Assembly (NCBI GenBank): GCA_041483675.1
Contig: JBGPGE010000152.1
Span: 1 to 8,508 of the forward strand
DNA: 8,508 nt
Reading direction: 5' to 3'
Source: 2-12-FULL-60-19 sp041483675
GTDB lineage: Bacteria; Desulfobacterota; Binatia; UBA9968
The translations under genes were made by a program, and so were the position numbers. Shown here one piece after another: positions 5,490 to 8,508 of this stretch. Numbering within the stretch: position 1 is the first letter of the stretch; each line of letters opens with the position of its first letter. The notes beneath the pieces are model-generated. The model ran no database searches, was not told where the DNA came from, and worked only from the letters and a program-made list of their open reading frames with translations.

Positions 5490-6932
5490 ATGGGATTCCG
5501 TGACTTGAGAGATTACCTCGGAGCTTTGGACCGGCTGGGGATGCTGCGCGTCGTCGAAGGGGCGCACTGGGACCTGGAGATCGGCGCGATCGCGCAGATG
5601 ATGCAGGAGAGCGATGAGGATCCGGCGCTGCTGTTCGACAAAATCCCCGGCTACCCGGCGGGCTTTCGCGTCCTCGCCAACCACCAGAACAACCCCAAAA
5701 AACAGGCGCTGGTGCTCGGGATCCCGACCGATTTGAACGATCTGGAGATCGCGCGGCAGATGAAGGAAAAGCGCAAGCAGACCAGCTTGATTCCGCCGCG
5801 CGAAGTCGATAGCGGCCCGGTGCTGGAAAACCAGGAGCGCGGCGACAAGGTCAATATCCTCAAGTTCCCCACGCCTAAGTGGCGCACGCTTGAGGGCGGG
5901 AGGTATATCGGCACGGCGACCCTCGTCATCAATCGCGATCCCGACGAGGGCTGGGTCAACATGGGCACCTACCGCCAGATGATCCACGACGAGAAGAGCG
6001 TCGGATTCTTCGTCGAGCCACACCACCACGGGATGCTGATCGCCAGAAAATATTGGGCGCGCGGCAAGGCCTGCCCGGTCGTCGCCTGCTACGGCCAGGA
6101 GGAGGAGTTGTTCCAGGCCTCCACCGGCAGCGCGCCGTGGGGCAGGTCGGAGTTCGATGTCGCCGGGGGGATGAAAGGCGAGCCGATCGACATCGTCAAA
6201 GGCGAGCTGACCGGCCTGCCGATTCCCGCCCGCGCGGAGATCGCCATCGAAGGAGAGGTGCCGCCGCCGGAGGTCGATTCGAGAATGGAAGGCCCCTACC
6301 GCGAATGGCCCGGTTACTATAGCCAGGAGCCGACGCCGATCCCGGTGCTCAAAATTAAAGCGATCTATCATCGCAACGACCCGATCCTGACCGGCCCCCC
6401 CAACAGCAACCGCAACATCAGCATGGGCACCATCACCCACGCCGCGATCGCCGTATGGGAAGCGCTGGAGAAAAGCGCCCTATCCGGCATTCGCGGAGTT
6501 TGGGCCCATGCCAACGGCCTGTTTATCGTGATTTCCCTGAAACAGGAGTTCGCCGGCCATGCCAAGATGGCCCTCCTCACCGCCACCGCGGCCCGCGGCT
6601 CCAACAGCGCTTACCGGTACTACGTGGTCGTGGATGAGGACATCGATCCGAGCAATATCAACGACGTCCTTTGGGCCATGACCACCCGCTGCGTCCCGGA
6701 GGAGCAGATCGACATCGTTCGGGCCACGGTCAGCACCCGGGTCGACCCGATCATCAGCCCCCATAAACGAGAGGTGGGAGACCTCACCTGCGGCAGGGTG
6801 CTGATCAACGCCTGCAAGCCCTGGGAGTGGATCGAGCAGTTCGGCAAACACATGACCTTTACCCCGGAATATGAGCGCCAGGTCCGCCAAAAGTGGGGCC
6901 ACCTGATGGCCGGATCAACGAGGAGGGCCTAA
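5490..6932 (+). CDS. UbiD-family prFMN-dependent decarboxylase, canonical active site
   Basis: 480 aa, typical UbiD length. The ATG at 5490 is preceded by AAAGGA (5477-5482) at 7-base spacing. The N-terminus MGFRDLRDYLGALDRLGML is the normal UbiD opening, followed by PALLFDKIPGYP (45-56). Cofactor and metal ligands by position relative to Fdc1 are Asn157, His180 (in EPHHHG) and Glu221. The catalytic network is Arg162 (NMGTYR), Glu267 and Glu272 (EGPYRE); the Asn-Arg, Asn-His and Glu-Glu spacings equal those of Fdc1. It should therefore be a working decarboxylase using prenylated FMN, which needs a UbiX enzyme encoded elsewhere. It is a distant paralogue of the gene at 2-1408 (shared ...DPYDMDDIMW / DPSNINDVLW region). 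Its gene follows the composite repeat by 60 bases. Substrate could be an aromatic, heteroaromatic or alpha,beta-unsaturated acid, or a CoA thioester as in phthaloyl-CoA decarboxylase. Confidence 0.94.
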   Translation: MGFRDLRDYLGALDRLGMLRVVEGAHWDLEIGAIAQMMQESDEDPALLFDKIPGYPAGFRVLANHQNNPKKQALVLGIPTDLNDLEIARQMKEKRKQTSLIPPREVDSGPVLENQERGDKVNILKFPTPKWRTLEGGRYIGTATLVINRDPDEGWVNMGTYRQMIHDEKSVGFFVEPHHHGMLIARKYWARGKACPVVACYGQEEELFQASTGSAPWGRSEFDVAGGMKGEPIDIVKGELTGLPIPARAEIAIEGEVPPPEVDSRMEGPYREWPGYYSQEPTPIPVLKIKAIYHRNDPILTGPPNSNRNISMGTITHAAIAVWEALEKSALSGIRGVWAHANGLFIVISLKQEFAGHAKMALLTATAARGSNSAYRYYVVVDEDIDPSNINDVLWAMTTRCVPEEQIDIVRATVSTRVDPIISPHKREVGDLTCGRVLINACKPWEWIEQFGKHMTFTPEYERQVRQKWGHLMAGSTRRA

Positions 6933-7045
6933 CCGGCCGCCTCGATATCTCTCTCCGGGCGGATGCGATCCGTCGGTAGTATGCTGCCCCTGTTTTCGCC
7001 TGCCTGTCTATACGATGTAGGTCAAAATCCCAGCTCCCCAATAGA

Positions 7046-7074
7046 TTGACATTCCCTGCCCCAACTGCTAGCCT
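7046..7074 (+). promoter_or_regulatory. Sigma70-like promoter upstream of the lytic transglycosylase
   Basis: A perfect TTGACA (-35, 7046-7051), a 17-base spacer, then TAGCCT (7069-7074) preceded by TG at 7066-7067, which fits an extended -10. The -10 hexamer itself matches TATAAT at only three positions. The start point would fall near 7081. It lies in the 196-base gap after the second UbiD gene and would uncouple the transglycosylase from the metabolic cluster. The rest of that gap (6933-7045) shows only a weak hairpin (GGCGGAT/ATCCGTC). Confidence 0.55.
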
Positions 7075-7095
7075 TCGGATGGTTTGATTCGATGG

Positions 7096-7126
7096 CCTCA
7101 GAGGATCTTCTCTGGGGAATTTTTTT
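7096..7126 (+). terminator. Terminator-like hairpin immediately before the transglycosylase start
   Basis: CCTCAGAG (7096-7103) pairs with CTCTGGGG (7110-7117), 8 bp with one G-T wobble and a 6-base loop, followed two bases later by seven T (7120-7126). The ATG at 7129 comes two bases after the T-run. The 3' arm contains GGGGA (7114-7118), the only candidate Shine-Dalgarno for that ATG, so folding would also hide it. It could end readthrough from the UbiD gene or act as an attenuator in the transglycosylase leader. Confidence 0.6.
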
Positions 7127-7128
7127 AT

Positions 7129-7803
7129 ATGGGGCATGTTGAAAAAACCCTTAGTTTACGACCCCTTATGGGCTGGCTCCTGGCCCGCAGGGCGGCTTTC
7201 TTCATCCTCCTCGCGATGATGGCTCCGCCGTCCTGGCCGTTCGTAAAGGGAGCCGCGCAAGGTATCGCACAAATCGGCTCCGCGTCTGCTGAGGAAGCCA
7301 CCGAGCTATTTAAGATTTATTCACTAGTTAGACGCGCCAGACCAGACACGGACGATGGCTGGGGTTGGCAGATCGCAAAGACCGTGCTGGATGAAAGCAA
7401 GCGCTACGCGATGGATCCCCTGCTTGTCCTGGCCGTGATCGGGGTTGAGAGCGACTTTAACCATACGGCTATGTCCGTAAAGGGGGCCAAGGGGCTGATG
7501 CAACTGCTCCCGCTGGCCGCCAAGGAAAGCGCCGAGGAGCGAAGGTCCATGCAGGGGGATAAGCGGATTCCCGAGACCCCGCCTCTCTACGATCCGGTAT
7601 TGAACATCAAGCTCGGCATTTCTTATCTGGATTCGATGAAGAGAAGCTTCGGTGACACCAAGCTCGCCCTAGCGGCCTACAACCACGGCCCCACCTGGAT
7701 CAAGAGCCGAATCGCGGAAGAACAGCGTGTTCCCCTCGGCTATGCGAAACGGGTCCTCTCCGCCCACGAACGTTACCGCCAAGACACCCGCCAGGCGGAC
7801 TGA
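7129..7803 (+). CDS. Lytic transglycosylase, SLT family 1 domain, exported
   Basis: 224 aa from the ATG at 7129. An alternative ATG at 7168 gives 211 aa with a more typical signal peptide but no ribosome binding site. An in-frame TTG at 7084 lies upstream of the hairpin and is unlikely. Residues 15-32 hold LLARRAAFFILLAMMA, a signal sequence or membrane anchor. The SLT domain spans about 75-215: the catalytic acid is Glu107 in VIGVESDFN, followed by the SVKGAKGLMQLLP motif (116-128), NIKLGISYL (159-167) and ALAAYNHGP (180-188). All core motifs are intact. These enzymes cut peptidoglycan glycan strands to 1,6-anhydro-muropeptides in the periplasm. The size is near MltE or the C-terminal domain of Slt70. 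It has its own promoter and probably no functional link to the metabolic genes. Confidence 0.92.
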   Translation: MGHVEKTLSLRPLMGWLLARRAAFFILLAMMAPPSWPFVKGAAQGIAQIGSASAEEATELFKIYSLVRRARPDTDDGWGWQIAKTVLDESKRYAMDPLLVLAVIGVESDFNHTAMSVKGAKGLMQLLPLAAKESAEERRSMQGDKRIPETPPLYDPVLNIKLGISYLDSMKRSFGDTKLALAAYNHGPTWIKSRIAEEQRVPLGYAKRVLSAHERYRQDTRQAD

Positions 7804-7984
7804 CTTGGTCGCTTCATGGCCCTCCGGGAGTAGCCTACTTCGTCCCCGTCCAACGCCACGCACAGACGACTTGATCATAGTCTCGCGACAAACTCCGGCC
7901 ACGCCAACGCGCGCACGCCCGGGGCGACGGCCTGAGTTGCCACGGGTCTCTTTGACGGCTGATGAATGAGGAACATCTCGGTAG
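7804..7984. other. Intergenic stretch with no recognised gene
   Basis: After the transglycosylase stop, this GC-rich stretch shows no tRNA, no terminator with a T-tract, and no open frame that reads like a conserved protein on either strand. Apparent frames are extensions of shadow frames from the transglycosylase gene. Confidence 0.5.
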
Positions 7985-8248
7985 CCGCGCGGCGCGGTCC
8001 CGTCAGCACCACTGCCGGGAACGATCCGGCGCCGCCTGGAGGACCTGAGTCTCGAGTTCGCGGCGAAGGTAGCGGATGATGAGTATTTGAAACTAGCGGT
8101 TTAGGATTCTCAAGCCTGGATATACGCCGAGGAGGTGGAAGTGAAAGCGGAGAAGAGATTGGTTAGAGATCAGGATTCAACACGGGATCTGTTATGGTCG
8201 AGGTACAAAGGAAGAGGCCGCCTCAATCCCCGGGGTAAAAAGCAGTAG
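7985..8248 (+). pseudogene. Protein-like reading frame with an internal amber stop, remnant of unknown gene
   Basis: One frame reads after a TAG at 7982-7984 into a plausible helical protein segment (IRRRLEDLSLEFAAKVADDE and on to YLKLAV). It then meets TAG at 8102-8104 and continues in the same frame as DSQAWIYAEEVEVKAEKRL, ending RGKKQ before TAG at 8246-8248. The final stop lies within the proposed end of the minus-strand intron (from 8245), so the frame may once have run further. There is no ATG, GTG or TTG start in the first half. The second half has AGGAGG at 8130-8135 five bases before GTG 8141, which could start a 35-aa product. The family is not recognised. It could be a decayed gene, a short real gene at 8141-8248, or chance. 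Confidence 0.3.
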
Positions 8249-8360
8249 GGTCGAGGACTGGCGCGGTATCTCTTAGGTGGTGCCTATCTGTTACCGTCTC
8301 TTTCGTCTGACGGTGCCTCACTAGCTCCACCGTAAATCCGTCTCCAGCCCCCGCCACATC

Positions 8361-8394
8361 AAACCGGACGTGACCCTTTCGGTCATCCGGCTTT
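8361..8394 (-). ncRNA. Group II intron domain V
   Basis: Minus-strand AGCCGGA and TCCGGTT form the lower helix, with the AGC catalytic triad at complement 8390-8392. A two-base CG bulge (complement 8369-8370) separates it from the upper helix TGACC/GGTCA, capped by a GAAA-containing loop (complement 8377-8380). The layout matches the lactococcal Ll.LtrB domain V. The upper helix is one base shorter on its 5' side than in that intron, leaving an unpaired G. Confidence 0.72.
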
Positions 8395-8406
8395 CCTGAG
8401 CCCTTC

Positions 8407-8499
8407 ACCGTAAGGCGCTATACGCCTGTTCTGCTGGGAGCACTTTCACAGAATCTGCTACTCCGCCTTTTCCGGCCAACTCGGCTTTCGCCTTACGGT
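8407..8499. repeat. Perfect 11-bp inverted repeat, possible intron domain IV stem
   Basis: ACCGTAAGGCG (8407-8417) and CGCCTTACGGT (8489-8499) are exact complements around 71 bases. On the minus strand this stem lies just before domain V, where domain IV of a group II intron belongs. The enclosed bases include an open 33-codon minus-strand frame (8405-8506, open at the right edge) of unrecognised sequence. Confidence 0.6.
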
Positions 8500-8508
8500 A
8501 TATCCTCC

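Larger units (their letters stand above)
8245..8508 (-). mobile_element. Group II intron, 3' portion, running off the right edge
   Basis: On the minus strand a 34-base segment (8361-8394) has the hallmarks of group II intron domain V. Its translation in one frame (GKPDDRKGHVRFD) is a string familiar from mis-annotated intron ORFs. Downstream on the minus strand is further structured sequence: nested stems GGTGG/CCACC (8276-8280 / 8327-8331) and ACCGTC/GACGGT (8293-8298 / 8309-8314) could include domain VI. The sequence CCTCGACCCTAC then ends at 8245, and the terminal AC fits group II 3' ends. The distance from domain V to 8245 (about 116 bases) is long, so the boundary is uncertain or there is a 3' extension. 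Any reverse transcriptase would lie beyond 8508. No reverse transcriptase motifs are visible in the window. Confidence 0.6.

Noticed and set aside
5358..6440. A 360-codon open frame on the minus strand
   Set aside because: It lies antisense to the second UbiD gene and runs through the composite repeat; the Arg/His/Asp-rich product reads as a codon shadow.
8223..8408. A 61-codon minus-strand protein starting GTG 8408
   Set aside because: The frame is the chance translation of group II intron domain V and downstream intron sequence, which explains its recurrence in annotated genomes.

Overview
The window is about 60% GC. The coding part runs entirely left to right on the + strand, followed by a gene-poor right end that carries a minus-strand mobile element. 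The gene mix (two UbiD-type decarboxylase homologues, two CaiB/BaiF-type class III CoA-transferases, a lone NMT1/SsuA-like periplasmic binding protein) is typical of metabolically versatile uncultivated soil or sediment bacteria, such as lineages once lumped under Deltaproteobacteria (Binatota/Desulfobacterota-like) or Rokubacteria. This taxonomic placement is inferred from gene content and repeat style only.

Layout. 2-1408: a UbiD-family protein cut by the left edge. 1409-1600: an imperfect hairpin repeat, then a leader with two competing hairpins and an intrinsic terminator ending 6 bases before the next start codon. 1601-2869 and 2972-4186: two CaiB/BaiF CoA-transferases. 4318-5304: a secreted substrate-binding protein. 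5490-6932: a second, canonical UbiD decarboxylase. 7046-7126: a sigma70-like promoter and a terminator-like hairpin just upstream of a lytic transglycosylase (7129-7803). 7804-8244: no intact gene, but a reading frame broken by an amber stop. 8245-8508: the 3' part of a group II intron on the minus strand, recognised by its domain V.

How the genes may work together. Adjacent class III CoA-transferases plus a UbiD decarboxylase is the gene content used in anaerobic phthalate degradation (a two-subunit succinyl-CoA:phthalate CoA-transferase followed by the UbiD-like phthaloyl-CoA decarboxylase). A similar activate-then-decarboxylate route for an aromatic or unsaturated carboxylate, captured by the binding protein, is a reasonable hypothesis. 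The substrate cannot be read from sequence. No UbiX (prFMN-forming) gene and no ABC permease or ATPase is present in the window.

The most striking pattern is that each enzyme family is present as one member with its expected catalytic residues and one without. The first UbiD has Gln where the catalytic Arg and first Glu should be. The first CoA-transferase has Tyr where the catalytic Asp should be. The second UbiD and second CoA-transferase keep these residues. The four gaps between the five metabolic genes each hold an inverted repeat of a different family.
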